From assembly GCA_017623055.1 (NCBI GenBank), contig JAGAPX010000018.1, positions 62,001-126,000 on the forward strand: DNA of 64,000 nucleotides. Direction: 5' to 3'. This document shows positions 1 through 9,132 of the stretch, piece after piece (the first letter of the stretch is position 1; each line of letters begins with the position of its first letter). The notes under the pieces were generated by a model. The model saw only the letters and a program-made list of their open reading frames with translations. It was not told the DNA's origin and did no database searches. The stretch comes from Phascolarctobacterium sp. GTDB lineage: Bacteria; Bacillota; Negativicutes; Acidaminococcales; Acidaminococcaceae. Both the position numbers and the translations under genes were made by a program.

Positions 1-176
1 AGTATTCCGATAAGACAAACTCTACCCAAATTCGCATTGCTTATCCTGACAAGGACTTTGACTTGGAAGAAGATATGGATATGATTTCTTTCGCTCTCTT
101 AAAAAATGCAACTACTTCCATTAAAACAGCTTTAACTGAAAATGGCGAAAACGAATTCATTTTAGATATCAAATAA
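1..176 (+). CDS. C-terminal end of an unidentified small protein (partial)
   Basis: An open frame is already running at base 3 and ends with TAA at 174-176, giving 57 residues of C-terminus that finish ...FILDIK. The start lies outside the window. The peptide is acidic and rich in N, D and T. Its layout, with a short strand, an acidic stretch and a final hydrophobic strand, faintly recalls the small DUF2922-type proteins common in Firmicutes, but there is too little to name a family. About 115 bases separate it from the STAS gene and the promoter-like element at 207-215 lies in that gap, so it is probably a separate transcription unit. Confidence 0.6.
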   Translation, partial: YSDKTNSTQIRIAYPDKDFDLEEDMDMISFALLKNATTSIKTALTENGENEFILDIK

Positions 177-206
177 AATTCTGTTATAGCTTATGCAAGA
201 ACAGAA

Positions 207-215
207 TGATATAAT
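207..215 (+). promoter_or_regulatory. Extended -10 promoter element for the STAS/PP2C/kinase operon
   Basis: TGATATAAT is a perfect TATAAT with the upstream TG of an extended -10 element. It lies about 75 bases before the STAS start codon. No good -35 is visible. An 8-bp inverted repeat (attctgtt / aacagaat, 178-207) ends against it and could be an operator. Confidence 0.4.
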
Positions 216-290
216 TAAACCATACAAAGAATAGTGCTTAAGTTTCTTCATATTACACAAGCACATTAAAAATACAGGAGGCTTTTTATT

Positions 291-587
291 ATGATTATTG
301 ATAAACAACTCAACGGCAGCGAACTTATCCTTTCTTTGACTGGTCGTTTAGATACCACTACTGCACCTGAACTGGAAGCAGTTATTAAAGAAAATATTAT
401 CGGCGTTACCAATTTAGTAATGGACTTCGCAGGTTTGGAATACCTTTCTTCCGCTGGCTTGCGTGTAATTTTGAGTGCTCAAAAAACCATGAACAAACAA
501 GGTGAAATGGTTATCCGCAATGTAAACGAAACTATCAACGAAGTTTTTGAAATCACCGGTTTCATCGATATTCTCACCATTGAATAA
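291..587 (+). CDS. STAS-domain anti-sigma factor antagonist (RsbV/SpoIIAA type)
   Basis: This 98-residue protein is a single STAS domain. It has the core strand-helix pattern ending in FAGLEYLSSAGLRVIL (about residues 46-61), where the serines of SSAG are the site phosphorylated by the partner kinase in RsbV and SpoIIAA. A strong RBS (caggag, 275-280) precedes the ATG. It is followed by a SpoIIE-type phosphatase and an RsbW-like kinase, which makes a complete partner-switching set. In that family the unphosphorylated antagonist binds the kinase and frees its target. No sigma factor lies beside it, so the output is unknown. Confidence 0.9.
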   Translation: MIIDKQLNGSELILSLTGRLDTTTAPELEAVIKENIIGVTNLVMDFAGLEYLSSAGLRVILSAQKTMNKQGEMVIRNVNETINEVFEITGFIDILTIE

Positions 588-674
588 TATAAGTATGTCA
601 TTTTCAAGCGAAGCATGGGATGTGCTTCGCTTCTTTTGAATATAAACTACTAAAATTAAGAAAGGGGTATGGCT

Positions 675-2513
675 ATGAAAAACAAAGGACAAAAAATATC
701 CCAAGCCTTTCAGCGTTGGCTATTAGCCTTGGTTGCCATTGCCTTTTTAACAAGCACCGCCTTCTTATGGTTCTCCCAAACAAGGCTATCTGAGGATAAT
801 ACTCATAACCTTTTAAAATTAAATATCTTAGACGTGGAACAGGACATTAAAGATTTGTCCGACGAAAATCTTTTGAAGGTTACCCACCGCATTGCCAAAG
901 AATTAAATAAAAAAGACAGCGTTAGTTCCTTTGACCTGATGGTACTTGCAGATAAACATTCCGTTCCTGAAATCAATCTTATTGATACTAATGGTATTAT
1001 CTCTGCCAGCACATTTCCTAATTTCGTAGGCTTTGATATGTCCAGTGGTACACAGTCCGGCGCATTTATGGTGCTTTTAGAAGAACAGAACGAGCTGGTG
1101 CAAAGCTATCAGCCTTTAACTTACGACGAAAATATTTGGCGCAAGTACGCAGGTGTTGCTTTAAAAAATGGAGGCTTTGTACAAGTTGGTTATGATTCCT
1201 ACTCTTTTTACGAAGACATTTCCAACAAGATTACCCAATCCACCCGCAATCGTCACATTGGTGAAAATGGTTCCATCATTGTAGCTGATGAAAGATTAAA
1301 CATCGTCAGTAACCGTGGTGGCTATGTTGGCAGTGAACTTTCTACCATTGGTATTGATTTGGATAACTTTGCCCCGGAAACACTATTTACCGTAACCGTG
1401 CAAAGCGTTCCTAGCTACTGTATGTACGCCATCAGCGAAGGCTTCCACATCATTGCAGTCATTCCCCAAAGTGAAGCAGTACTTTCCCGCAATGTTTCCG
1501 TAGGCATCACCACTGTTATGGAAGTTCTGATTTTTGCAGCACTGTTCCTGCTCATCTACTACCTCATAAAAAAATTAGTAGTTAACAATATCGAACGCAT
1601 CAATGACTCTTTAGCAAAAATCACAGATGGTGATTTAAACGAAGTTGTTGACGTACGTTCCCATATGGAATTTGCCAATCTTTCCGATGATATTAACAGT
1701 ACCGTAGACACTCTAAAAAAATATATTGCTGATGCTGCTGCCCGTATCGACGCAGAGCTTGCTTTTGCAAAAGCTATCCAACACTCTGCTCTCCCTTCCG
1801 TTTTCCCGCCCTATCCTAATCGCAAAGAGTTTGATATTTGGGCAACTATGGATACAGCCAAAGAAGTTGGCGGTGACTTTTATGACTTTTACTTCGTCAA
1901 CGAAGACACCCTTGCCTTCCTTATTGCAGACGTTTCCGGCAAAGGTATTCCTGCAGCAATGTTTATGATGAACGCTAAAGCAGTTCTCAAAAGCTATGCA
2001 GAAAGCGGTCTGGAAGTAAACAAAACCTTTACCCTTGCCAACGAAAAACTGTGCGAAGGTAACGAAGCAGGTATGTTTGTAACTGCTTGGATGGGCTTCC
2101 TCAATACTAAAACCGGTGAAGTAACCTTCGCTAACGCTGGTCACAATCCGCCGCTAGTTCGCCACGCAGACGGTAGCTTTGAATACCTTAAAGTACGTGC
2201 TGGTTTTGTGCTTGCAGGTATGGAAGGTGTTAAATATCGTAAAAACGAACTGCAACTGGCAGCTAACGATGTAATCTACCTCTACACTGACGGCGTAACC
2301 GAAGCAACTAACATAAATGATGAACTTTATGGAGAAGTTCGTTTGCTTGACTTACTCAACGCTCACAAAGATGCTACTATGGAAGAACTTTGCAAGCTGG
2401 TTTTAGATGATGTCTTTGCCTTTACAGGCGAAGCTCCCCAGTTTGACGATATCACTATGGTAGCCTTGAAATACAATGGCACATCTGAACCCACCGAGGA
2501 GGTGCAATCATGA
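675..2513 (+). CDS. Membrane-anchored PP2C (SpoIIE/RsbU-type) serine phosphatase
   Basis: A 612-residue sensor phosphatase. A transmembrane helix near residues 14-34 is followed by an extracytoplasmic sensing region of about 240 residues, a second helix at about 277-300, a HAMP-like linker and a C-terminal SpoIIE/PP2C domain. Metal-binding motifs are visible: GGDFYDFY near 398, ADVSGKGIPAAM, YLYTDGVTEA near 534 and FDDITMV near 592. Its expected role is to dephosphorylate the upstream STAS protein in response to an external signal. An ATG at 669 is also in frame, but the AAAGGGG ribosome site (661-667) suits the ATG at 675 much better. The stop overlaps the next start by four bases. Confidence 0.9.
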   Translation: MKNKGQKISQAFQRWLLALVAIAFLTSTAFLWFSQTRLSEDNTHNLLKLNILDVEQDIKDLSDENLLKVTHRIAKELNKKDSVSSFDLMVLADKHSVPEINLIDTNGIISASTFPNFVGFDMSSGTQSGAFMVLLEEQNELVQSYQPLTYDENIWRKYAGVALKNGGFVQVGYDSYSFYEDISNKITQSTRNRHIGENGSIIVADERLNIVSNRGGYVGSELSTIGIDLDNFAPETLFTVTVQSVPSYCMYAISEGFHIIAVIPQSEAVLSRNVSVGITTVMEVLIFAALFLLIYYLIKKLVVNNIERINDSLAKITDGDLNEVVDVRSHMEFANLSDDINSTVDTLKKYIADAAARIDAELAFAKAIQHSALPSVFPPYPNRKEFDIWATMDTAKEVGGDFYDFYFVNEDTLAFLIADVSGKGIPAAMFMMNAKAVLKSYAESGLEVNKTFTLANEKLCEGNEAGMFVTAWMGFLNTKTGEVTFANAGHNPPLVRHADGSFEYLKVRAGFVLAGMEGVKYRKNELQLAANDVIYLYTDGVTEATNINDELYGEVRLLDLLNAHKDATMEELCKLVLDDVFAFTGEAPQFDDITMVALKYNGTSEPTEEVQS

Positions 2514-2917
2514 AAGAAATGAGCATTGAAGCAACTATTGATAATATTCCTACCGTTACCGCTTGGGTTGACGAACAATTAGAAACAATGGATTGCCCCA
2601 TGAAAGCACAAATGCAGATTGATATTGCTATTGACGAACTTTTTAGTAATATTGCCCGCTATGCTTACAATCCGGAAACTGGTCCTGCTACTGTCCGCGT
2701 TGAAGTTGTAGAAAATCCTATGGCAGTTGTAATCACCTTTATTGACAAAGGCATCCCCTATGATCCCTTGAAAAAAGAAGATCCCAACACCAAACTTCCC
2801 ATTGAAGAAAGGGACGAAGGTGGCTTAGGTATCTATATGGTTAAGAAAACTATGGATGAAGTTACCTATTCTTATAAAGATGGACAAAACATCTTAACTA
2901 TTAAAAAGAATATCTAA
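2510..2917 (+). CDS. Anti-sigma regulatory factor, serine kinase (RsbW/SpoIIAB-like HATPase)
   Basis: This 135-residue protein is a GHKL-type ATPase domain. The N-box lies in IDIAIDELFSNIARYA (about residues 38-54), a G1-like DKGIPYDP follows, and the G2 glycine motif is EGGLGIYMVKK near residue 105. Such kinases phosphorylate the STAS antagonist and sequester a sigma factor or another target. It starts inside the phosphatase stop (ATGA, 2510-2513) behind a GAGGAGG ribosome site, so the two are translationally coupled. It is the last gene of the module and a terminator follows at 2934. Confidence 0.9.
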   Translation: MKEMSIEATIDNIPTVTAWVDEQLETMDCPMKAQMQIDIAIDELFSNIARYAYNPETGPATVRVEVVENPMAVVITFIDKGIPYDPLKKEDPNTKLPIEERDEGGLGIYMVKKTMDEVTYSYKDGQNILTIKKNI

Positions 2918-2933
2918 AAGCGACAAAAATAGA

Positions 2934-2981
2934 CACCTTATGCAGTACACGTTTAAATATGCTACATAAGGTGCCTTTTTC
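2934..2981. terminator. Bidirectional rho-independent terminator
   Basis: A 9-bp stem CACCTTATG / CATAAGGTG (2934-2942 and 2965-2973) has a T tract on the plus side and a T-rich tract on the minus side. It separates the convergent anti-sigma kinase and DUF815 genes. Confidence 0.75.
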
Positions 2982-3024
2982 TTACTTTTAAAACAAATTA
3001 AGGACAAATGTGATAAGACAATAT

Positions 3025-4332
3025 TTAGAGAACCTTGGAACCAGCTAAATAATTGATAAATTGTTGAGCAGTACGACCAGAAAGTCCACCATGCGCCATT
3101 TCCCATTTGGTAGCCTCTGCTTTCAAGGTTTCATCGTCAATTTCCAAAGCGTTCTTACGAGCAAGCTCTTTAACAATGTGGAAATATTCCTTATAGCTGG
3201 GTTGACCGTAGTAAATAGTGCAGCCAAAACGATTTACCAAAGAAAGTTTTTCCTGCAAGGTATCGGATTTATGGATGCCTTCGTTGATGGTCACATCATT
3301 ACGATCCTTCCAGGTTTCGTTAATCAAATGACGACGGTTGGAAGTAGCGTAAATCAAAATATTATCGGGTTGAATTTCCAAACCACCTTCGATTACAGCC
3401 TTTAAGTATTTGTATTCAATTTCAAAATCTTCAAAGGAAAGATCGTCCATATAAATTACAAAACGGTAGTTGCGATTCTTAATCTGCGCGATAACTGCGG
3501 AAAGGTCGCGGAACTGGTGCTTGTAAATTTCAATCATACGCAAGCCTTGAGGATAGTACTTGTTCAAAATCGCCTTAATGCTACTGGATTTACCGGTACC
3601 GCTGTCACCAAAGAGCAGTACGTTATTTGCCTTACGCCCTTGCACAAAGGCTTCGGTATTTTCCATAAGGCGTTGCTTTTGCAGTTCGTAGCCAATCAAA
3701 TCGTCAAAATCTACGGAAGCAGTATTGCTGATGGGTACAAGCTCTACCCCATTTCCCTCGTGGACGATGCGGAAGGCTTTATTCAAGCCCAGCTTGCCTA
3801 CGCCGTAAGCTTTGTAGAAGCCAGTTACCAAGTCAAAAATTTCGTTTTCATCAGCAGCTTGTTCAATAGCAAGGCTAAGCTCCTGCACACGCTCACTGAT
3901 ATTTTTATTGTAGCGACGTTCACTCTTTTTAATGGAATGGTAATTGCTAATGACGCTAAAGCAGTTAATGCCCAGCTCTTTTTCCAGAGGAGCGAAGTCA
4001 TAATCAAAAAGCTTTTTAAAAATTGCAAAGTCGCTCTTCGCAAACTGGTTTACACTGCCAACGCAAGCTCCTTCTTTTTCGCAGGTAATGCTAAAGGGAT
4101 TTTCACAGCTTACCAAAAGATAAGTCAAATAGTTGTGCCACAGGTTGGTATCAAAACCACAAACGGTAGCAACGTCAAGGAGCTTATGGATTTGCTCATA
4201 AATGCTGGTGATGAGCTGTTCCTTTTGGTAATTGCCAGTGTAAAATTTTTCGCAAATGTCCGCCAACGGGAACAGTAGGTTATCTGCGTCCAAGTTGCGG
4301 TATATAACTAACTTCGAAGTTTCTCTATACAT
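3025..4332 (-). CDS. DUF815-family AAA+ ATPase
   Basis: A 435-residue P-loop ATPase of the DUF815 family. The Walker A motif GDSGTGKSS sits near residue 244 and a Walker B-like run [14 protein letters not shown] near 290. A sensor-like YATSNRRHL and a C-terminal lid region follow. The N-terminal third is helical and not recognisable. The family is widespread and its function is not well established. The start is ATG behind GAGGGGTG. It follows adenine deaminase by 13 bases and is the last gene of the apparent hydrogenase / permease / deaminase operon, which is no clear hint of function. Confidence 0.85.
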   Translation of the reverse strand: MYRETSKLVIYRNLDADNLLFPLADICEKFYTGNYQKEQLITSIYEQIHKLLDVATVCGFDTNLWHNYLTYLLVSCENPFSITCEKEGACVGSVNQFAKSDFAIFKKLFDYDFAPLEKELGINCFSVISNYHSIKKSERRYNKNISERVQELSLAIEQAADENEIFDLVTGFYKAYGVGKLGLNKAFRIVHEGNGVELVPISNTASVDFDDLIGYELQKQRLMENTEAFVQGRKANNVLLFGDSGTGKSSSIKAILNKYYPQGLRMIEIYKHQFRDLSAVIAQIKNRNYRFVIYMDDLSFEDFEIEYKYLKAVIEGGLEIQPDNILIYATSNRRHLINETWKDRNDVTINEGIHKSDTLQEKLSLVNRFGCTIYYGQPSYKEYFHIVKELARKNALEIDDETLKAEATKWEMAHGGLSGRTAQQFINYLAGSKVL

Positions 4333-4345
4333 ATTTAGTCACCCC

Positions 4346-6040
4346 TCAAATAAATTTGAAGTTTTCTGCATCGAACACACCAATATCCGTCACGCGTAAC
4401 TTAGGAATTACTGGAAGCGCCATGAAGCTGAGCGTAATAAACGCATCAATGTCGCGAGGCACGCCCATCGCCCAAGCTTTAGCGGTAATTTCGTCAAGAC
4501 GCGGAATAAGTTCTTCGGCAGGAGCATCGCTCATCAAACCACAAATCGGCAAGGGCAAAGTATCCACCACTTCGCCGTCACGCACCAGAGTGTACCCGCC
4601 TTGCACGCGGATAAGTTCTTGCGCCGCCACGTACATATCGCGAGAGTTTGTACCCGCCACTAAAAGGTTGTGGGAATCATGAGCAACAGTTGTCGCCGCC
4701 GCACCTTTTTCCAAACCGTAGCCACGAAGCAAGCCTATGCCAATGTTTCCTGTAGCGTGATGACGCTCCAAAACTGCAAGCATACATAATTTTCCTTCAT
4801 TTAATAAACGGGCAACATCCTTACCGTGAACGCTACCTCGCTCCGTAACAATTTGCCCAGACAAAATTTCTATAACAGGGTAATCTTTATCTTCAGCAAA
4901 TTGTGCAGGGTCAAAAGCCTTTTCAGTGAAATCTGCAACGTGCACGCTACCGCTAAGGCTTTCGTCAGGCACAACAACAGGCGCCGCCTCTAAGCTAACC
5001 AAAGCGTCTTCCCCTTTGTGGAAAACAAATTCCGGTTTCAAATTAAAGAGATTGTCCACAACGAGAACATCCGCCTGCCAACCGGGAGCAATGGCACCAA
5101 GCCTACGCAAGCCAAAAATATTCGCAGCGTTAATGGTCGCCATTTGGATAGCACGGATAGGTTCCAATCCCAAAGCAATGGACTCCTTAACGCAGTAACG
5201 AATGGTTCCTTCATGACGAATATCTGCCAAATGCTTGTCGTCCGTACAAAAAGCCATACGAGTTGTATCAACTTCGTCAGCAACTACACCTTGAATGAGA
5301 GCAGTTAAATTTCTGGAAGCACTCCCCTCACGCACAAGGACGGCAAGTCCTGCACGCAGCTTTTCCTTAGCTTCTGCCCAAGAAATGTTTTCATGGTCAG
5401 TATCAATGCCGCTGGCAACATAAGCCTGCAAAGCCTTGCCACTTACCATGGGAGCGTGTCCGTCTATAATTTTATCTTTAAACAATTCCAGTTTCGCCAG
5501 TACATCAGGCGCATTGCCCAAAACTCCGGGCACATTCATCATTTCGCCCAAGCCAAGCACGCCGTCTAAATCAATCAGTTCTGCCATTGCCTCTGCGTCC
5601 ATTACGCAACCTGCGTGTTCAAAGGGAGTGGCAGGCACGCAGCTGGGAACTTGCACGTAATAATTAACAGGCAAATTACGGGTAGCTTCCAGCATATACT
5701 TAACGCCTTTAGCTCCGGCAACGTTGGCGATTTCGTGAGGGTCTGTAATCAAGGTAGTTACGCCCCAGCGAAGTTCCTCTGCGCAATAATTTTGCGGAGT
5801 TGTCATAGAGCTTTCCACATGACAGTGGGTATTGATAAACCCGGGAAGAATATACTTACCCGTAGCATCAACAACTTTCTTGCCTTCGTGGTAATCACCC
5901 ACTCCGGCAATCACTCCGTCAGCAATGGCAACGTTAGCTTCATAAATTTCTCCGGTCAACACGTCGACAACCCTGCCGTTTTTAATAAGTAAATCAGCAG
6001 GGTCGTTACCTAATGCGACCGCGCGAATACGGTCATTCAT
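4346..6040 (-). CDS. ade: Adenine deaminase
   Basis: A 564-residue amidohydrolase that converts adenine to hypoxanthine and ammonia. Metal-site motifs of the adenine deaminase branch are present: GFINTHCHVESS near residue 64, TDPHEIANVAG, GHAPMVSGK and FCTDDKH near 265. The C-terminal half carries the family's VAHDSHNLLVAGTN segment. The frame is open back to a TTG at 6061, but the ATG at 6040 has a well-spaced GAGGT site and is chosen. The purine permease gene ends 21 bases upstream, so uptake and deamination of purines are probably co-expressed. Confidence 0.93.
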   Translation of the reverse strand: MNDRIRAVALGNDPADLLIKNGRVVDVLTGEIYEANVAIADGVIAGVGDYHEGKKVVDATGKYILPGFINTHCHVESSMTTPQNYCAEELRWGVTTLITDPHEIANVAGAKGVKYMLEATRNLPVNYYVQVPSCVPATPFEHAGCVMDAEAMAELIDLDGVLGLGEMMNVPGVLGNAPDVLAKLELFKDKIIDGHAPMVSGKALQAYVASGIDTDHENISWAEAKEKLRAGLAVLVREGSASRNLTALIQGVVADEVDTTRMAFCTDDKHLADIRHEGTIRYCVKESIALGLEPIRAIQMATINAANIFGLRRLGAIAPGWQADVLVVDNLFNLKPEFVFHKGEDALVSLEAAPVVVPDESLSGSVHVADFTEKAFDPAQFAEDKDYPVIEILSGQIVTERGSVHGKDVARLLNEGKLCMLAVLERHHATGNIGIGLLRGYGLEKGAAATTVAHDSHNLLVAGTNSRDMYVAAQELIRVQGGYTLVRDGEVVDTLPLPICGLMSDAPAEELIPRLDEITAKAWAMGVPRDIDAFITLSFMALPVIPKLRVTDIGVFDAENFKFI

Positions 6041-6061
6041 AAAATTGTACCTCGTTATCAA

Positions 6062-7441
6062 TTAAACGAAAATGTATTTTAAAACAAAAAGCACAGCCAA
6101 AATATAAATAATGCCACCGATATTTTTAAATCGATAGTTACCAGAGGTAAGGTGAATCAAAACATAGGAGATTACACCCAAAGAAATACCTTCAGAAATA
6201 GAATAGGTGAAGGGCATGGCGATGATTGCCAAAAATGCAGGAATAGCTTCACTGAAATCAGTAAAGTCAATATTCATAATACTGGTGAGCATCATAAAAC
6301 CTACGGTAATCAAAGCAGGTGCAGTTGCAAAGGCAGGAATTGCCAAGAAAATCGGGGACAAAAGCAAGCTAATCGCAAAGAAGCCTGCAGAAACAACACC
6401 AGTCAAACCAGTACGACCGCCTACTGCTACACCTGCAGAGCTTTCTACGAAAGTGGTAACAGTAGAAGTACCAAGCATTGCGCCACCAGCAGTAGCAATG
6501 GAGTCCGCAAGAAGAGCGCCACGAATCTTAGGTAAACGTCCATAACGGTCTAACATATTTGCTTTAGAAGCAACACCAATAAGAGTTCCCAAAGTATCGA
6601 ACAGGTCAACAAACATAAAGGAAAGCATAATAGTAGCAAAGTTAAAGGTAAAGATGCCGCTAAAATCCATTTGCATTAAGGTAGGAGCCAAGCTGGGAAT
6701 GGAAAGACCTCTGGAAAAATCCGGCATTACACTGAACATACCCAGGTGAGGATTAGGAACATACACACCAATAACTTCACAGCCCATACCGGCAAACCAA
6801 GTTGCTACTATACCCCACAGGATTGCACCGGGAACTTTTTTCGCCAACAGTACAGCAGTAAACAGCACACCTAAAATCGCCAAAACTGCACCAATACCAG
6901 TGGAAAAGAATTCACCATTGGCAATAGCCGCCTTAAACGGGTACAAGCTAACCAACGTGGGACCATCAACTACAAGCTTAGCGCTTTGTAAACCAATAAA
7001 GGTAATAAATAATCCGATACCGCCACTAACGCCAAACTTTAGTGCAGGAGGAATACAGTTAAAAATGGCCTCACGCACATTCGTCAAGGAAAGAATCAAG
7101 AATAAAATACCTTCTAGGAAAACTGCACCTAATGCAACCTGCCAAGAGTAACCCATTTGTCCAACAACTGTATAAGCAAAGAAAGCGTTCAAACCCATAC
7201 CGGGAGCAAGGACGAAGGGGTAGTTAGAGCAAAACGCCATAATCAAAGTACCTAAGCAGGCAGAAAGAGCTGTTGCAACGAAAACAGCGCCCGCATCCAT
7301 GCCCGCAGCACTTAAAATCAGGGGATTTACTGCTAAAATATACGCCATCGTCATAAAGGTAGTTACACCAGCTAAAAATTCAGTTTTAACATTAGTGCCA
7401 TGCTCACGCAATTTAAAGAACTTTTCACATAGAGAATTCAC
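6062..7441 (-). CDS. Purine (guanine/hypoxanthine/adenine) permease, AzgA family
   Basis: A 459-residue polytopic membrane protein of the NCS2/AzgA family, with roughly 12 or more hydrophobic segments. The family-typical segment FVLAPGMGLNAFFAY lies near residue 75, and GTSTVTTFVESSAGVAVGGRTGL near 320 is the conserved region of these transporters. The start is GTG behind AGGAG with good spacing, 11 bases after the hydrogenase stop codon. Together with the downstream adenine deaminase it fits purine salvage or catabolism. The exact substrate among the purine bases cannot be read from sequence. Confidence 0.9.
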   Translation of the reverse strand: MNSLCEKFFKLREHGTNVKTEFLAGVTTFMTMAYILAVNPLILSAAGMDAGAVFVATALSACLGTLIMAFCSNYPFVLAPGMGLNAFFAYTVVGQMGYSWQVALGAVFLEGILFLILSLTNVREAIFNCIPPALKFGVSGGIGLFITFIGLQSAKLVVDGPTLVSLYPFKAAIANGEFFSTGIGAVLAILGVLFTAVLLAKKVPGAILWGIVATWFAGMGCEVIGVYVPNPHLGMFSVMPDFSRGLSIPSLAPTLMQMDFSGIFTFNFATIMLSFMFVDLFDTLGTLIGVASKANMLDRYGRLPKIRGALLADSIATAGGAMLGTSTVTTFVESSAGVAVGGRTGLTGVVSAGFFAISLLLSPIFLAIPAFATAPALITVGFMMLTSIMNIDFTDFSEAIPAFLAIIAMPFTYSISEGISLGVISYVLIHLTSGNYRFKNIGGIIYILAVLFVLKYIFV

Positions 7442-7452
7442 AACGCCATCTC

Positions 7453-8907
7453 CTATTTAGTATACTTACTATCCACAGCAGCAGTTACAGGAGCAACTTC
7501 TGCGTATTTACTCAAAGCAACTTTTGTCAGGCGGAAGTCGCCAACAGTACCCGGTCCATCAATGCAGCCATTGGAGCAAGCCATACCTTCAAAGTAGCTG
7601 CAATCAATTTCGCCTTTAGTTACTGCGGTCAAATCAGTCACGATTTTATCCACTCCCGAAGCGTAATGAGCAGCACGCACGCTACCACCTTTGGCATTTA
7701 CAGTAGCGTTCACCGCCGCAGTTACACCTGCTGCCAAGGGGAAGCCCAAGCCAACTTTGGAACCGTCACGTTCAAACTCAGCAGCTTCTACGTTTTCTAC
7801 CTTGATATCCTTGCCTTCCATCAAGCACATTGCTTCTTCGAAGGTCAGCACGTAATCAATGTATTCAGGATATCCTTTAGCTTCACCTTTTTTAGCAATG
7901 CAAGGCCCAATGAAAACAGTAGTAGCATCAGGATATTGTTCTTTAAGCCAGCGACCAGTTGCCACCATGGGAGAAACCGTGTGAGAAACCTTGTCCGCCG
8001 CATCAGGAACATATTTTTTAACGATATTTACGAAAGCAGGACAACAGGAGCTAGTCATGAAAGGCTGCTTCGCAGGAACTTTTTCGATATATTCTTCTGC
8101 TTCTTCCACGCTGACGATATCCGCACCAATTGCAACCTCTACTACGTCAGCAAAGCCTGCCATTTTAAGAGCAGTATAAATTTGGTCAGCCTTAACCTTT
8201 AAGCCAAATTGACCTACGATGGAAGGAGCAACCATGGCGATAACCTTAGAACCAGTTTTGATGCTCATAATTACAGGCACAATACTGCTACGCTCGTCAA
8301 TTGCACCAAAGGGACAAGCAGCACGACACGCACCACATTCAACGCACATCTCGTGATCAATCTTTGCTTTTTTATTTTCGTCAATGGTAATTGCACCTAA
8401 AGCACAGGCACGCACGCAAGGACGATGAATTTCAATAATTGCGCCGTAGGGGCAAACTTGTTTACAACGACCACATTCAACGCATTTGGTTCTATCGATG
8501 AAGGCTCTGTCCTGAATAATGCTAATTGCTTTTTTAGGACAGTTACTCATACATTTATGGGTAATACAATGACGGCAAGCATCAGTTACGTAATAAGCAT
8601 CGATGGGACATTGGTCGCAAGCCGCAGGCAGTACGTCAATAACGGGCAAGGTTTTGTCAACGTCGTTGCGCAGTGTTTTTTTAGAAGCTTCGATGATATT
8701 TTGGTCGCAGGTTTGACCGAGCGCCATATCAATACGATTCTTCAGAACCGCTCTTTCTTTGTACACACAGCAACGATAACGAGGAGTATCCTCGCGTACC
8801 TCTTGCAAAATATCGTACACACTATCAATAAGCCTGTCTTCCCAAGTGTAGCGAGCTAAATGCTCCAACACCATGCGCCGCAATTGAGCAACAGCAGTTA
8901 ATTCCAT
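7453..8907 (-). CDS. Monomeric [FeFe] hydrogenase, group-B-like
   Basis: A 484-residue iron-sulfur protein. The N-terminal half carries many cysteines, including typical [4Fe-4S] runs such as CVECGRCKQVCP and CVECGACRAACP (roughly residues 130-200). The C-terminal half has the three H-cluster signatures: SSCCPAF (L1), FIGPCIAKKGEA (L2) and FEGMACSNGCIDGPG (L3). The four cluster-binding cysteines are retained, so an H-cluster is plausible. The L2 and L3 forms and the ferredoxin layout resemble group B enzymes, which are poorly characterised biochemically. The ATG at 8907 has a strong AGGAGG. Its position as first gene of an operon with purine genes is unusual. Confidence 0.85.
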   Translation of the reverse strand: MELTAVAQLRRMVLEHLARYTWEDRLIDSVYDILQEVREDTPRYRCCVYKERAVLKNRIDMALGQTCDQNIIEASKKTLRNDVDKTLPVIDVLPAACDQCPIDAYYVTDACRHCITHKCMSNCPKKAISIIQDRAFIDRTKCVECGRCKQVCPYGAIIEIHRPCVRACALGAITIDENKKAKIDHEMCVECGACRAACPFGAIDERSSIVPVIMSIKTGSKVIAMVAPSIVGQFGLKVKADQIYTALKMAGFADVVEVAIGADIVSVEEAEEYIEKVPAKQPFMTSSCCPAFVNIVKKYVPDAADKVSHTVSPMVATGRWLKEQYPDATTVFIGPCIAKKGEAKGYPEYIDYVLTFEEAMCLMEGKDIKVENVEAAEFERDGSKVGLGFPLAAGVTAAVNATVNAKGGSVRAAHYASGVDKIVTDLTAVTKGEIDCSYFEGMACSNGCIDGPGTVGDFRLTKVALSKYAEVAPVTAAVDSKYTK

Positions 8908-9132
8908 ATATGTATCCTCCTGAATCAAATTCGCTGGTTCAGCAAAAACTTTTATTTTCGTACCAGTTAATATTCTATATAACCTTTAAATTTTCCTGCC
9001 ACCACTCCAAAACGCGTTAGAAGTACGTAGTGCTTATCACGCAAAGAGGAAGCCTTCCCTTAATGGTAGTATCTACAAATCCATTTCTATGTTATACTAA
9101 AAATATATTACAACACAAAGGAATTAAAATTC

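Noticed and set aside
9030-9042. 13-base identity with 27300-27312 (gtgcttatcacgc)
   Set aside because: A few 13-base matches are expected by chance in 64 kb, and the contexts are unrelated.
8908-9132. Possible purine riboswitch before the hydrogenase-permease-deaminase operon
   Set aside because: None of the conserved purine aptamer loop sequences are present; only a weak ctggt/accag hairpin is seen.
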